This document shows positions 1-8,559 of a stretch of 64,000 bases of DNA, piece after piece. The notes below the pieces were generated by a model that ran no database searches, had not been told where the DNA came from, and worked only from the letters and a program-made list of their open reading frames with translations. This stretch comes from Blastococcus tunisiensis (GTDB lineage: Bacteria > Actinomycetota > Actinomycetes > Mycobacteriales > Geodermatophilaceae): positions 1 to 64,000 of the forward strand of contig NZ_FOND01000002.1 in NCBI RefSeq assembly GCF_900112815.1, given 5' to 3'. The position numbers and the translations under genes were made by a program. The first letter of the stretch is position 1; every line of letters starts with the position of its first letter.

Positions 1-755
1 GGCGGCTCGGTCGGCGTCGGGTCGGCGGGCGGCTCGGTCGGCGTCGGGTCGGCGGGCGGCACCGTCGGCGTCGGGTCGACCGGCGGGAGCACCGTCGGCG
101 TCGGGTCGGCGATCGTCGGGACGGGCCCGACGATCGGTCCCGGACCGCCGCTCTGACCGGCGGCGGTGGCGGTCGGGCTCCCCGCTGCGGGCCCGGTGGC
201 GGCGTCCGCGGACCTGGTGGCGGCGTCCGCGGACCTGGTGGACCTCCCGACGCCCTCCTGGTCGCCGAGCCGGTCCTGCGTCGGGTCGGACCCCGCGGGC
301 AGGGGTGCACCCTGGTCGACGGGCTGCGCCGCGTCGTCCACCGGCGCCGCCGGTGCCGGCTGCTGCGAGGTGGACGAGGTGAGCGGGGCGGAGGCGTCGG
401 CGCGCGAGGGCCGCGCCGAGTCGCCGTCCGAGGCCAGCTGCGGGGTCACCCGCTTGCCGTCGTCGACCGCCGCCTGGGTCGTCCAGCCCACACCGGCGAG
501 CACGAGACCGGCGAACGCCAGCTGGGCGATGACCGGCCGGTGGTCGACCGGCCGCCGGGCGGCCACCAGGACGGCCACGATCCCCGCGGCGAGAACGAGC
601 CCGCCGACGCCCAGGACCATCAACGTGGTGGGGATCCCGAGGGTCGCGACCGAGAGGACGATCAGCGCGATGCCGAGCCCGAGCAGCACGTCACGCCATG
701 GACCGGCCGAAGCCGCGTGCCGTCGTCTCGGCCGGGTGGGCGGTCGCTGCGCCAC
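1..755 (-). CDS. Membrane protein with Pro/Thr-rich tail (3' end beyond window)
   Basis: Open frame running off the left edge, so its C-terminus is missing. I chose the GTG at 755-753 because CAGGAG lies 5 bases upstream. A basic N-terminus (about 25 residues, Arg-rich) is followed by two hydrophobic segments (about residues 27-65, including LLGLGIALIVLSVATLGIP and a Gly/Ala-rich second helix), then a third short one near residue 80, then a long Ala/Asp/Ser/Pro region. The last part seen is a repeated DPTPTEPPA unit encoded by near-identical 24-30 bp repeats at 1-110. I recognise no family. It is divergent from the first polysaccharide glycosyltransferase, so a cell-envelope role is only a guess. 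Confidence 0.6.
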   Translation of the reverse strand, partial: MAQRPPTRPRRRHAASAGPWRDVLLGLGIALIVLSVATLGIPTTLMVLGVGGLVLAAGIVAVLVAARRPVDHRPVIAQLAFAGLVLAGVGWTTQAAVDDGKRVTPQLASDGDSARPSRADASAPLTSSTSQQPAPAAPVDDAAQPVDQGAPLPAGSDPTQDRLGDQEGVGRSTRSADAATRSADAATGPAAGSPTATAAGQSGGPGPIVGPVPTIADPTPTVLPPVDPTPTVPPADPTPTEPPADPTPTEP

Positions 756-909
756 GGACGCTCCTGTCGGACGGGCAGAGCTGGGGTGCCGGGTGGTGCG
801 CGGCACCGCTCGGCGGTGAGCATGGTGGAGCGGGCGGGCCCGCACAAGTCGTCCCGTCCCCGCAGTGGTGCAGGTCAGGAGGCGGAGCCACACGGAGGGG
901 TCACGCCGA

Positions 910-939
910 TTGACCGCCTGCGATCCGGTCATGCACAGT
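910..939 (+). promoter_or_regulatory. Possible promoter for the first glycosyltransferase
   Basis: TTGACC at 910-915 and CACAGT at 934-939 are separated by 18 bases, upstream of the GTG at 989, which has GGAGGAGG at 969-976 as ribosome-binding site. The -10 match is weak. Confidence 0.3.
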
Positions 940-988
940 CGGCGGAGCGCGGCGAGGGCCGTGGAGCGACGGAGGAGGACTCGTACAG

Positions 989-2017
989 GTGAACAGCACC
1001 CCGGCGGCGGTCGAGGACAGTGCGCAGGGACAGGGGGAGCCGCTGGTCACCGTGGTGATCCCGGCGCGGAACGAGCAGGCCGCGATCGGACCGTGCCTGG
1101 ACTCTGTCCTCGCCCAGGACTGGACCAACCTGCAGGTGATCGTCGTGGACGGGGACTCCGACGACGACACCGCCGCGATCGTGGCCTCCTACACCGCGCG
1201 CGACCCGAGGGTGGAGCTGCTGCCCAACCCGCAGCGGGTCATCCCCGTGGGGCTCAACCTGGCGCTCGCCGAGGCCAAGGGCGAGTGGTTGGTGCGCATC
1301 GACGCGCACGCCGCGGTGCCGCCGGACTACGTGCGCCGCGCCGCCGAGCACCTGATGACCGGCCGCTACGGCGGCGTCGGCGGCCGGAAGGACGGCGTGG
1401 GCCGCACCCCGGCGGGCAAGGCCATCGCGGCCGTCATGGCCTCGCGGTTCGGCGTCGGCGGCTCCACCTACCACCACGGGACGACGGTCGCGGAGGTGGA
1501 GCACGTGCCCTTCGGCGCCTATCCGGTCGCCGTCGCCCGTGCACTCGGCGGGTGGGACGAGCAGCTGCGGGTCAACCAGGACTTCGAGTTCGACCACCGC
1601 GTGCGCGAGGCCGGCCACACCATCCTGTTCGACCCGGCCCTGCGCATCGACTGGGAGAGCCGGCAGTCGATCAGCGACTTCGCCAAGCAGTACCACCGCT
1701 ACGGCGGTGGCAAGGTCAACGTCGCGATCAAGCACCCGGAGTCGCTCAAGCCGCGCCACCTCGCCGCCCCCGCGCTGGTCCTGCAGGTCGCCGTCGCCCT
1801 GGCCGCCCTCGTGAGTGGACGTCCGGGCAGGGCCGCCGTCGTCATCTCCCCGTACGCGGTGGCTCTCGCGGCCGGCTACGCCACCACGGCGCCGGGGCTG
1901 GAGCCGGGTGCGCGCCGGTTCGTCGTGCCTGCGTTCCTGGCGATGCACCTCGGCTGGGGCATCGGTTTCTGGCGGCAGGCCGGCCGCCGGGCTGCCGCCG
2001 CGCTGTCCCGCCGCTGA
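989..2017 (+). CDS. Family 2 glycosyltransferase, ExoA-like
   Basis: Inverting GT-A glycosyltransferase of 342 residues, predicted to transfer a sugar from a nucleotide-sugar to a lipid-linked oligosaccharide on the cytoplasmic face of the membrane. The N-terminal TVVIPARNE strand (about residue 26), the VVDGDSDD acidic loop (about 53), IDAHA (about 108) and NQDFEFDHRV (about 195) are the expected GT2 landmarks, and the order resembles ExoA of succinoglycan synthesis. The last 90 residues hold about three hydrophobic segments, so it is probably membrane-anchored. GTG start is supported by GGAGGAGG upstream. First gene of the polysaccharide locus; sugar specificity cannot be read from sequence. 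Confidence 0.85.
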   Translation: MNSTPAAVEDSAQGQGEPLVTVVIPARNEQAAIGPCLDSVLAQDWTNLQVIVVDGDSDDDTAAIVASYTARDPRVELLPNPQRVIPVGLNLALAEAKGEWLVRIDAHAAVPPDYVRRAAEHLMTGRYGGVGGRKDGVGRTPAGKAIAAVMASRFGVGGSTYHHGTTVAEVEHVPFGAYPVAVARALGGWDEQLRVNQDFEFDHRVREAGHTILFDPALRIDWESRQSISDFAKQYHRYGGGKVNVAIKHPESLKPRHLAAPALVLQVAVALAALVSGRPGRAAVVISPYAVALAAGYATTAPGLEPGARRFVVPAFLAMHLGWGIGFWRQAGRRAAAALSRR

Positions 2018-2022
2018 CCCGT

Positions 2023-2057
2023 CCCGCGGCCGCCGTCCGGGGGACGACGGCCGCGGG
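2023..2057. terminator. Bidirectional terminator hairpin between convergent glycosyltransferases
   Basis: GC-rich stem with arms at 2023-2037 and 2043-2057 (ten perfect pairs, one mismatch, four more pairs) and a short G/C loop. It lies between the TGA at 2015-2017 on the plus strand and the TAA at 2065-2063 on the minus strand. Confidence 0.6.
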
Positions 2058-2062
2058 CAGGT

Positions 2063-2944
2063 TTACCAGACCGGCGGGCGCCCGTACCGGGTCATCCGGG
2101 CGATGGTCCGCCACCGCAGCCGGCGGCGGGAGGTGGACATCGTCAGCCCCTCCCGCATGCCCTGCAAGTAGGGGAGCAGCGTCGCTGGGTCCCGCACGGA
2201 GCGCACCAGTTGCAGCCCTGCCCAGGACAGCACGTAGGCGACCCCGAACGGGAGCGGGAGGTTGCGCCGGGCGAGCAGCACCCGGTTGCGCCCGTTCATC
2301 CGGAAGGAGTTGGCGTGACGGGTGACGGCGGTCAGCGGGTGCTGGGCGACCATGTCGCCGGCGTAGTGCACGGTGTGCCCGGTGTCCCAGACCCGCCAGG
2401 CCAGCTCGGTGCCCTCGTGCGCGTACCAGAACGGGTCCGCCCAGCCGCCGGCGGCGTCGAAGACGTCCCGGCGCAGGACGAGCGCCCCCTCCATCACGTA
2501 GAAGGCCCGGCTGGAGCGGGTGCGGTCCCCGACGCGGGAGCGAGGCACCCACCGACGCGGCGGCTCGCCCTCGCCCAGCACGTCGATGCGGGGCTGGATC
2601 ATCCCGAGCCGCGGGTCGTCCCGGAACCGACGGGTCGCCTCGGCGACGAAGCCGTCGTCCGGGATCAGCTCGTCGTCGTCCAGGAAGAGCAGCAGCTCGC
2701 CCGACACGTGCCCCACCCCGGCATTGCGCCCCGCGGGGATGCCGACGTTCTCGGGCAGCCCCACGCCGGCGACACCGGGCGGGAGGTCGACCGGCTCCCA
2801 GCCGTTGCCCACGACGACCACGTCCATGTCGACGTCGCGCTGGCGCAGCAGGGAGTCCAGTGCGGCCTTCAGCTCGACCGGCCGGCCGCCCATCGTGAGG
2901 ACGACGGCGCCGCAGCGCACCCGGCCCGGGGTGGGCCCGGTCAT
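2063..2944 (-). CDS. Family 2 glycosyltransferase
   Basis: 293-residue GT2 enzyme starting at the ATG at 2944, whose first bases overlap the TGA of the upstream glycosyltransferase (ATGA), so the two are translationally coupled. The frame stays open far upstream, but that part is antisense shadow. Motifs: AVVLTMGGRP N-terminal strand, GIPAGRNAGV, then the metal-binding LLLFLDDDELIPD (about residue 95) and HEGTELAWRVWDTG acceptor-side motif (about 190). A C-terminal hydrophobic stretch (LPFGVAYVLSWAGLQLV) suggests membrane association. Likely adds one sugar of the repeat unit. Confidence 0.85.
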   Translation of the reverse strand: MTGPTPGRVRCGAVVLTMGGRPVELKAALDSLLRQRDVDMDVVVVGNGWEPVDLPPGVAGVGLPENVGIPAGRNAGVGHVSGELLLFLDDDELIPDDGFVAEATRRFRDDPRLGMIQPRIDVLGEGEPPRRWVPRSRVGDRTRSSRAFYVMEGALVLRRDVFDAAGGWADPFWYAHEGTELAWRVWDTGHTVHYAGDMVAQHPLTAVTRHANSFRMNGRNRVLLARRNLPLPFGVAYVLSWAGLQLVRSVRDPATLLPYLQGMREGLTMSTSRRRLRWRTIARMTRYGRPPVW

Positions 2945-3864
2945 CGGGTCACCACCCGGCCGGCCACGGTGGCCCGTGCGGTGACCGCGCCGACGGTGTA
3001 GGCCCAGTACTGCGCGGCCAGCGAGCGGTTCCGCCGGACCAGCTGCTGAGCCGTGCGGACGGCGTAGCCCAGCGCGACGGCGCCGCTGATGGCGCCCGCC
3101 CGCAGGGGGGAGTGGTGCTTGCGCACGTACCGGGTCAGGGACGCCCCGCGCAGGCGGGCCATCTCCAACGACGGGGCGCCCGATCCACCGCTGTCGCCGG
3201 TGATGGTCACGTCGGTCCGCAGGCGCACGGACAGACCGTGCTCGCGCGCCGCGCGCCCGTAGGCCACGTCCTCGCAGTAGACGTAGAAGGTCTCGTCGAA
3301 GCAGCCCAGGTCTAGGAACGTCTGCCGCCGGACGGCCATGCAGCCACCGCTCACCCAGTCGACGTGGAGGGGCACGCCCACCTGCGGGGTGGCGTACATG
3401 CCGGACATCGGGAGCAGCCGCTTGTGCGCGCCGGTCGCGTGCACGAGGGCGCGGCGCACGGAGAACTCCCACCCGCCGTTCATCTGCGGCCGGCCGGCGC
3501 CGTCCACGCGGGTGGCGGCGCTGGCGGCCAGCTCCCGGGAACCGGCGACGTCGGCCACCAGCGCGGCGAGAGCGACGTCCGTGGGGCGCACGTCCGGGTT
3601 CACGAAGGCGAGGAACTCCGCCTCGGAGGTCCGGGCCCCGAGGTTGGCCGCCCGGGCGAACCCGACCCCTCCGCCGGAGAGGTAGCGGCTGCCGGGCCGG
3701 GCGGCGATGAACTCCGCCAGCCCGTCGGAGCCGTCGGAGTTGTCCACGACGACGACCCGCACGTCTGCGGGAAGCCCGGCCAGCAGGCCCTCGACCTGTG
3801 GGCGGCTCCGGTACGCCACGATCACGAGTTCCACGTCGAGCGCCGTCAGTGATGCGGTGCCCAT
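2941..3864 (-). CDS. Family 2 glycosyltransferase, rhamnosyltransferase-like
   Basis: 307-residue GT2 protein. LVIVAYRSR (about residue 13), VVVVDNSDGSDG (about 38), FARAANLGA (about 71), FLAFVNPDVRP (about 88) and FDETFYVYCEDVAYGRAAREHG (about 190-212, described in parts) match the WcaA/rhamnosyltransferase-type branch, in which the usual DxD is replaced by NPD. Start ATG at 3864 has AAAGGGG about 14 bases upstream, rather far. It is the first gene of a two-gene minus-strand operon, divergent from a chain-length gene at 4109. The donor sugar is unknown. Confidence 0.84.
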   Translation of the reverse strand: MGTASLTALDVELVIVAYRSRPQVEGLLAGLPADVRVVVVDNSDGSDGLAEFIAARPGSRYLSGGGVGFARAANLGARTSEAEFLAFVNPDVRPTDVALAALVADVAGSRELAASAATRVDGAGRPQMNGGWEFSVRRALVHATGAHKRLLPMSGMYATPQVGVPLHVDWVSGGCMAVRRQTFLDLGCFDETFYVYCEDVAYGRAAREHGLSVRLRTDVTITGDSGGSGAPSLEMARLRGASLTRYVRKHHSPLRAGAISGAVALGYAVRTAQQLVRRNRSLAAQYWAYTVGAVTARATVAGRVVTR

Positions 3865-4108
3865 CGGTCAGCAGTCCCCTTTCGACGTCGCGCTCGAGCT
3901 GCGGCCGGCATCGGCTGCGGCTGTGCAGCCCCGGGCAACGTACCCGGCGGAGCCCCACCGGCCGCCGTCCTGCGGACCGTTCGGCAGGCCCCTCACCCGT
4001 TCGTGCGCTTCCGATACCCGCCGGGGGCACCCGGTGCCGCAGCAGGCACGCCCGCATCCCGCTGCGTGCCACGATGGCCCAGGTCGGACGGACACGAGGA
4101 GGGCAGCG

Positions 4109-5359
4109 GTGGGCACGACCTGGGCGGAGGTGCCCCCGGACGCGCGGTGGCCGGCAGCTGCCGCGGCGCTGTGGCGCGGCCGCTGGATCGTCGCGGCCAC
4201 GACCGTGGCCGGCGCGTTGCTCGGCTCGCAGGCCGGGGCGCTGCTGGGGGAGACCTGGACCGCTCAGGTCCGGATGGTCCTCGCCGTCGACCAGGCCTTC
4301 ACCCCCCTCGGCGGCTCCCGCCCCGATCCCGAGCGCTTCACCGCCACGCGCAGCGCCCTCGTCGTGTCCGGCCCGGTGTTGGAGCGCGCGGTGGACCTCC
4401 TCGACGACGGCACCGGGATCGGCGACCTCGTGCAGGCGGCGACGGCGACCCCGGACGAGGATCGCGACGTCGTCACCATCACCACCACGGGACCGACCGC
4501 GGGGACCGCCGCCGCCCGGGCCGACGCGATGGCGCAGGCCTACCGGGAGTTCAGCCTCGAGCAGGTGGAGCGGACCGCCGACGTCACCGCACGGGCCGTG
4601 GCGGGGAACACCGCCGCCGTCGCGGACATCCGTGCCCTCGCCGGCGTCTATGGCGACGGCGTGGAGCTGGTGGAGGCCGCCGTCGTGCCCGATGCGCCGA
4701 CGTCACCCAGGCCGCTCCGGGACGCTGCGGCGCTCGGTTCCGTCGGCCTGCTGGTCGGCGCCGGGGTGGCGGTGGCCCGCGGTCCGCGGCGCCGCGGAAC
4801 CGATGACGCGGCCGGGGCGCTCGGCGCGCCGATCCTCGCGGACGTCACGCTGCCGGAGCGGCGCGGGCGGTACGCGGCGCCGTCCCCGCAGGACGTCGCG
4901 CTGGCTGTGGTCGCCCTGGTGGAGTTCCTGGACGCCCGTCCCGGCCCCGTGATGATCATGGGCCTGGGGAGGCCGGCCGCGTCTGCGGCGGTCGTGGACG
5001 GCCTGGCCCGGGGCCTCGCGCCGCGGCGGGTCGCCGTCGTGGACGTTGTGCCCGGCTGCTCCTACCCGGAGCCGGTCGACGCCCCCGACGGCGCCGCATC
5101 CGTCGCCCGGATCGCCCTGGAGGCCGGAACCTCCCTGGCCGAGCTCGGCACCGAGCACGACGTGGTGCTCGTCTGCGCCGGTCCGGCCGGTCGCGACGCC
5201 GGCGCGCTCCGGCTGCTACCGGAGACCGCCGGCGTCGTGGTGGTGGCGGCTCCGGCCGGCGGGGGAACCACCGAGGTCGACGCGCTCCGCCGCGGACTGG
5301 CGCTGGCCGGCCGGCGGTGCGACGGCGTCATCGCCGTCCACCGCCGACCGGCCGGTTGA
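4109..5359 (+). CDS. Wzz-type chain-length protein with degenerate BY-kinase-like domain (copy 1)
   Basis: 416 residues from the GTG at 4109, preceded by GAGGAGGG. Layout: LWRGRW before a first membrane helix (about 22-45), a short extracytoplasmic part (QVRMVLAVDQAF..., PVLERAVDLL, the YREF...QV coiled segment), a second helix (about 215-235), then a cytoplasmic Rossmann-like domain resembling bacterial tyrosine kinases fused to Wzz. At the expected Walker A, the sequence is MGLGRPAASAA, without GKT/S, and the Walker A' strand reads VAVVDVVPG. It therefore cannot be a normal ATP-using kinase. No Tyr-rich tail is seen. Two paralogues follow at 7039 and 14224. Role inferred: polymer length control. 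Confidence 0.75.
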   Translation: MGTTWAEVPPDARWPAAAAALWRGRWIVAATTVAGALLGSQAGALLGETWTAQVRMVLAVDQAFTPLGGSRPDPERFTATRSALVVSGPVLERAVDLLDDGTGIGDLVQAATATPDEDRDVVTITTTGPTAGTAAARADAMAQAYREFSLEQVERTADVTARAVAGNTAAVADIRALAGVYGDGVELVEAAVVPDAPTSPRPLRDAAALGSVGLLVGAGVAVARGPRRRGTDDAAGALGAPILADVTLPERRGRYAAPSPQDVALAVVALVEFLDARPGPVMIMGLGRPAASAAVVDGLARGLAPRRVAVVDVVPGCSYPEPVDAPDGAASVARIALEAGTSLAELGTEHDVVLVCAGPAGRDAGALRLLPETAGVVVVAAPAGGGTTEVDALRRGLALAGRRCDGVIAVHRRPAG

Positions 5360-5374
5360 GCGGACGGACCCGGG

Positions 5375-6616
5375 TCAGATCCTGGCGCCGTCGACCAAGG
5401 GGATCATCCGGCTGGTCCCGGACAGGCGGATCGAGCACGTGATCATCGACGCGGCGGGGTTGCTCAGCTCCCACGTCGACATGATCCCGCGGCCGTAGCC
5501 GGGCGCCGTCAGGTTGTCCCGCAGGTCCACGTTGCGCGGAGCGCCCTTGGGGCCGTCGTGCACGTGGAAGGTGAAGGCCCCGCCGATCATCACGGAGCGG
5601 TTCACCGATGCCTTCGGGATGGGGGAGGCGTCCGGCTTGATCAGCGTCGCCGACGTGTTCGCGCCTGTCATGTCCACGTAGGAGCGGTCGAACGACGTGG
5701 CGCCGCCGATGGTCTGGATGCCGTCCTGGTGGTGGTTGCGCGGGTTGGCCGTCGCCCGCCCGTGGATGTAGACGTACTCGCCCGCGACCGACGAGGCGTA
5801 GGCGCGGATCCCGTCGTTGTGCCCGGTGATCTCCACACGCGAGACGGTGACGTCGGCCGAGCCGAGGGCGGTGAACACCCCGACGAGCGAGGTGTTGCCC
5901 TTGCCGTCGATCATGGCGTTCCGGACGGTGACCTGCCCGCCAGTGATCCGCAGCTCGGAGTTCTGCAGCACGAAGTCCTGCAGCGTGCAGGTGCAGGCGA
6001 CGCTCAACCCGCTCGTGACGATCCGGCCGGTGAGCCGGTCGGCGTCCGCCTGGCTGCGGATGGTGCCCCCGGGAACGGTTCCGCTGACCGGGCGCGTGGG
6101 CCCGGTGTTGGCCTCGAACCACGACCGGATGTTCGTCGCGTCCGCGGTCGACCACGCCTGCGTCCAGGAGGCGTCCGGGTTGCCGGCGGGCGCGCTGGGA
6201 GCCGGTGCCTGCTCCGGGGCAGCGGCCACGGGGGGCTTCGCGGCAGCGGTCTCCTCGGCCTGCGGCGAGCGCGGTGCGGCGCCGGAGGCGCTCGGCGCGG
6301 TCGCGGCGGAGCTCGGAGCGGCTGAGGAGGGAACCTCCGGAGCCGGTGCGGGAGCCGGCTCCGGGGTGGTCGGGGTGCCGCCTCGCCAGGACGAATGGCG
6401 AGGCTCCGGATCCTCCTCGAGGGGCGCAGCCCGCGTGGCGTCGAGCGGCGTACGACCGCTGTCGCGGCCGGGGGCCGCGAGTCCCTGGTGCGTGGCAGGG
6501 GCGACCGATGCATCGGTCCCGGCCGCCGCGTCGGGGGAGGCCAGCATGGCCACGGACGAGGCCATCAAGGTCGTGGCGCAGAAGCCGATGAAGGCCCGGA
6601 TGCGGGAGGAAGTCAC
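5375..6616 (-). CDS. Secreted right-handed beta-helix protein (copy 1)
   Basis: 413 residues from a GTG at 6616 (AAAGG six bases upstream). A signal peptide (SRIRAF then a hydrophobic stretch ending near AAAG, about residue 33) is followed by a 110-residue Ala/Pro/Ser-rich linker and then a domain of about 260 residues. That domain starts near WFEANTGPTRPVSG and continues with repeated short strands typical of a parallel beta-helix (ITGGQVTVRNAMIDG, VSRVEITGHNDGIRAY, NHHQDGIQTIGG, VHDGPKGAP). Family members of this fold include polysaccharide lyases, hydrolases and epimerases. It is paralogous to the protein at 11678-12739. Its location suggests it acts on the exported polymer, but no catalytic residues are proven. 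Confidence 0.7.
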   Translation of the reverse strand: MTSSRIRAFIGFCATTLMASSVAMLASPDAAAGTDASVAPATHQGLAAPGRDSGRTPLDATRAAPLEEDPEPRHSSWRGGTPTTPEPAPAPAPEVPSSAAPSSAATAPSASGAAPRSPQAEETAAAKPPVAAAPEQAPAPSAPAGNPDASWTQAWSTADATNIRSWFEANTGPTRPVSGTVPGGTIRSQADADRLTGRIVTSGLSVACTCTLQDFVLQNSELRITGGQVTVRNAMIDGKGNTSLVGVFTALGSADVTVSRVEITGHNDGIRAYASSVAGEYVYIHGRATANPRNHHQDGIQTIGGATSFDRSYVDMTGANTSATLIKPDASPIPKASVNRSVMIGGAFTFHVHDGPKGAPRNVDLRDNLTAPGYGRGIMSTWELSNPAASMITCSIRLSGTSRMIPLVDGARI

Positions 6617-7038
6617 GTGGTGCCTTTGCAGAGAAGTGCGGATCGGCCGCGGAGGAGGCGGCCGACATGGGAAGTCGCGCGATCTGTCAGCTTTGTGTGA
6701 TCAGACAGTTGCGCGGTGTCGACATGTCGAGAATAAACAGCCATACGGCAACGGGGAAGTCACGGAGAGTCATCAGTAGGCTCATTCGTCACACCGGCCT
6801 CATCCGTCACGGGCGGTCGGTCCCGGCCGGTCGGGTGACCGCCTCCCTGTCACCCGGTCGGCTGGACCCGGGGCGGCGCCTCCCGGGGCCACCCGCTCCC
6901 GCCCTACCGTGGGACCGGCCTGTCGACGGTCGGTGGCGGGAATCCCAGGTCCGGCGCCGCCGCCGGCGAACGGCTGTTCCCGCCACGGCATCCTGTGAGT
7001 ACATGGATGGCACGGTGTCCGGCGCCCGAGGAGACAGC
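6617..7038. promoter_or_regulatory. 422-bp divergent regulatory region
   Basis: No gene is seen. The region separates the beta-helix gene (minus) from the second chain-length gene (plus). It contains a candidate promoter with an embedded palindrome (6709-6738), a pair of direct repeats with consensus CTCATYCGTCAC at 6781 and 6799 (18-bp period), and an inverted repeat CGGGTGAC/GTCACCCG at 6832-6839 and 6849-6856. If the promoter is real the plus-strand leader is almost 300 nt. Confidence 0.5.
6709..6738 (+). promoter_or_regulatory. Candidate promoter with a 12-bp palindrome in its spacer
   Basis: TTGCGC at 6709-6714 and an AT-rich AATAAA at 6732-6737 stand 17 bases apart. The spacer is almost filled by the perfect palindrome TCGACATGTCGA (6719-6730), a good place for a repressor or MerR-type activator to bind. 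AT-richness is unusual here, supporting a real promoter. Confidence 0.4.
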
Positions 7039-8520
7039 ATGAGCGGTTCCACCCCACAAGCCGGGCGGACGTCCCGGCGATCCACGGCATGGGCCTCGGT
7101 GTGGCGGGCGCGCTGGGTCGTGGTTGCCGCCGCCCTCGCTGCCGGAGCCGGGGGATACGCGGTCAGCCAGGGTCAGCCCGAGGAGTTCGTCGCGACCGGG
7201 CAGGTCGTGCTGTCCGCGAACCGGGACTTCGCCCCGGTGGGCGCGTCCAACTTCGTCGACTCGTCCCGCTACGTGGCCACGCAGGTCTCGATCATGACCG
7301 CCGAACCCGTTCTCGATGCCGCGGCCGCCGGGCTGGAGGGCACGACGACCGGCGAACTGGCCATGGCCGTCGAGGCCTCCGCGGCCGGCGAGGGCGACGT
7401 GATCGTCGTCCGGGTCACCGGCCCCGACCGCCAGGTGGCCGCGGCCCGGGCGAACGCCGTGATCGAGGCGTACCAGGAGCACGTGACCGAACGGGTGGCG
7501 GCTGCGGCCGACGCCGCCTTCGCGGCGACCGCCGATCCGCTCGTCCGCGACCAAATCCGCACGTCCCAGGCCGTGTACGGCGACGGGGTGGCGGTCGTGG
7601 AGCCTGCGGTCCCGCCGGGCGAGCCCGCCGCACCCCGTCCGTGGCGGGACGCGTTGCTCCTGGCCGCCGCCGCCGCCGTGCTGGGGGCACTGCTCTCCCT
7701 GGTGCGACGTCCGGGCCGCGCGCAGGACGGCGCGTCGGTGGCCGAGGTGGTCGGCGCACCGGTGCTCGGCACGGTTCCCGTCCCCCGGCCTGGACGGTCC
7801 GACCGAGGTGTTCAGGATCCCGCGGACCACGCACTCGCCCTCGTCGCGCTGGACTTCGTGGTCGGCCGTTCGGGAGGTCCGGTCCTCGTCGCGGGGACCG
7901 GACCGGGGGACGGCGCGGCATCGGCCGTCGCCGGGCTCGCCGCCGCAGCCGCGGCGCAGGGGCGCCGCGTGCTCCTTGTGGACGGCGTCCCGGGTGCCCG
8001 GCCGCTGTCCCTGCAGCTGGGCATCACCTCGCCTCCGCCGGCGCTGGACTCGGCGGCCGGAGCAGAGGATGGCGACTCCCTCACCGGCCCCCTCGAGGTC
8101 CCCGGCGCGAGCGAGCGCATCCAGCTCGCCGTCCTCGGTGGTGCCGTGGACATCGGTCTGGCGGACGAGGACACCGTCCGGCACGCGCTGGGCAAGTTCG
8201 TCGCGGCGTTCGACCTCGTCCTGGTCCAGGTCGGTCCGGTCACCGAGAGCCCGACCGCGCTGGCCATGCTGCGCCACGCCGGGGCAGTCGTCGTGGTGGT
8301 CGCGGAGAACGGCGACGTCGAGCAGCTGACCGCGGTGCGCGAGCGGGTCGAGGCGACCGGCCGGCACCCGGACGCCGCCCTGCTCACCAGCCCGCAGCGT
8401 CGGGGCCGCCGCAGCGCCCCGGGTCCGGCGCAGCCGCTCCGGGAGCCGGTGCGGTCGCCGTCAGCCCCCGCGGTCGCCACCCGCCCCGCTGTCACCCCGG
8501 ACGGGGTCCGGGGTGGTTGA
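7039..8520 (+). CDS. Wzz-type chain-length protein with degenerate BY-kinase-like domain (copy 2)
   Basis: 493 residues from the ATG at 7039, chosen because GAGGAGA lies 5 bases upstream; the frame is open further back but without a better site. SVWRARW leads into the first membrane helix (about 21-40), followed by QVVLSANRDFAPVG, YVATQVSIMTAEPVLDAA and a second helix near 200-220. The cytoplasmic domain has ALALVALDFVV then GTGPGDGAASA where a Walker A should be, again without the conserved Lys. The C-terminal 35 residues are Pro/Ser/Arg-rich with no Tyr cluster. Same architecture as copies 1 and 3. It begins the plus-strand series continuing with the flippase. Confidence 0.76.
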   Translation: MSGSTPQAGRTSRRSTAWASVWRARWVVVAAALAAGAGGYAVSQGQPEEFVATGQVVLSANRDFAPVGASNFVDSSRYVATQVSIMTAEPVLDAAAAGLEGTTTGELAMAVEASAAGEGDVIVVRVTGPDRQVAAARANAVIEAYQEHVTERVAAAADAAFAATADPLVRDQIRTSQAVYGDGVAVVEPAVPPGEPAAPRPWRDALLLAAAAAVLGALLSLVRRPGRAQDGASVAEVVGAPVLGTVPVPRPGRSDRGVQDPADHALALVALDFVVGRSGGPVLVAGTGPGDGAASAVAGLAAAAAAQGRRVLLVDGVPGARPLSLQLGITSPPPALDSAAGAEDGDSLTGPLEVPGASERIQLAVLGGAVDIGLADEDTVRHALGKFVAAFDLVLVQVGPVTESPTALAMLRHAGAVVVVVAENGDVEQLTAVRERVEATGRHPDAALLTSPQRRGRRSAPGPAQPLREPVRSPSAPAVATRPAVTPDGVRGG

Positions 8521-8559
8521 CTGTCCAGCCCCGCCGGCGATCCGAGGCGAGGTGCAGCG

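Noticed and set aside
865-2325. Long alternative-frame ORF over the first glycosyltransferase
   Set aside because: Arg/Gly/Pro-rich shadow; the GT2 motifs are in the 989-2017 frame with a good ribosome-binding site.
3707-4108. N-terminal extension of chain-length copy 1
   Set aside because: It is antisense to a glycosyltransferase and low in family-like content; GAGGAGGG just before GTG 4109 sets the start.
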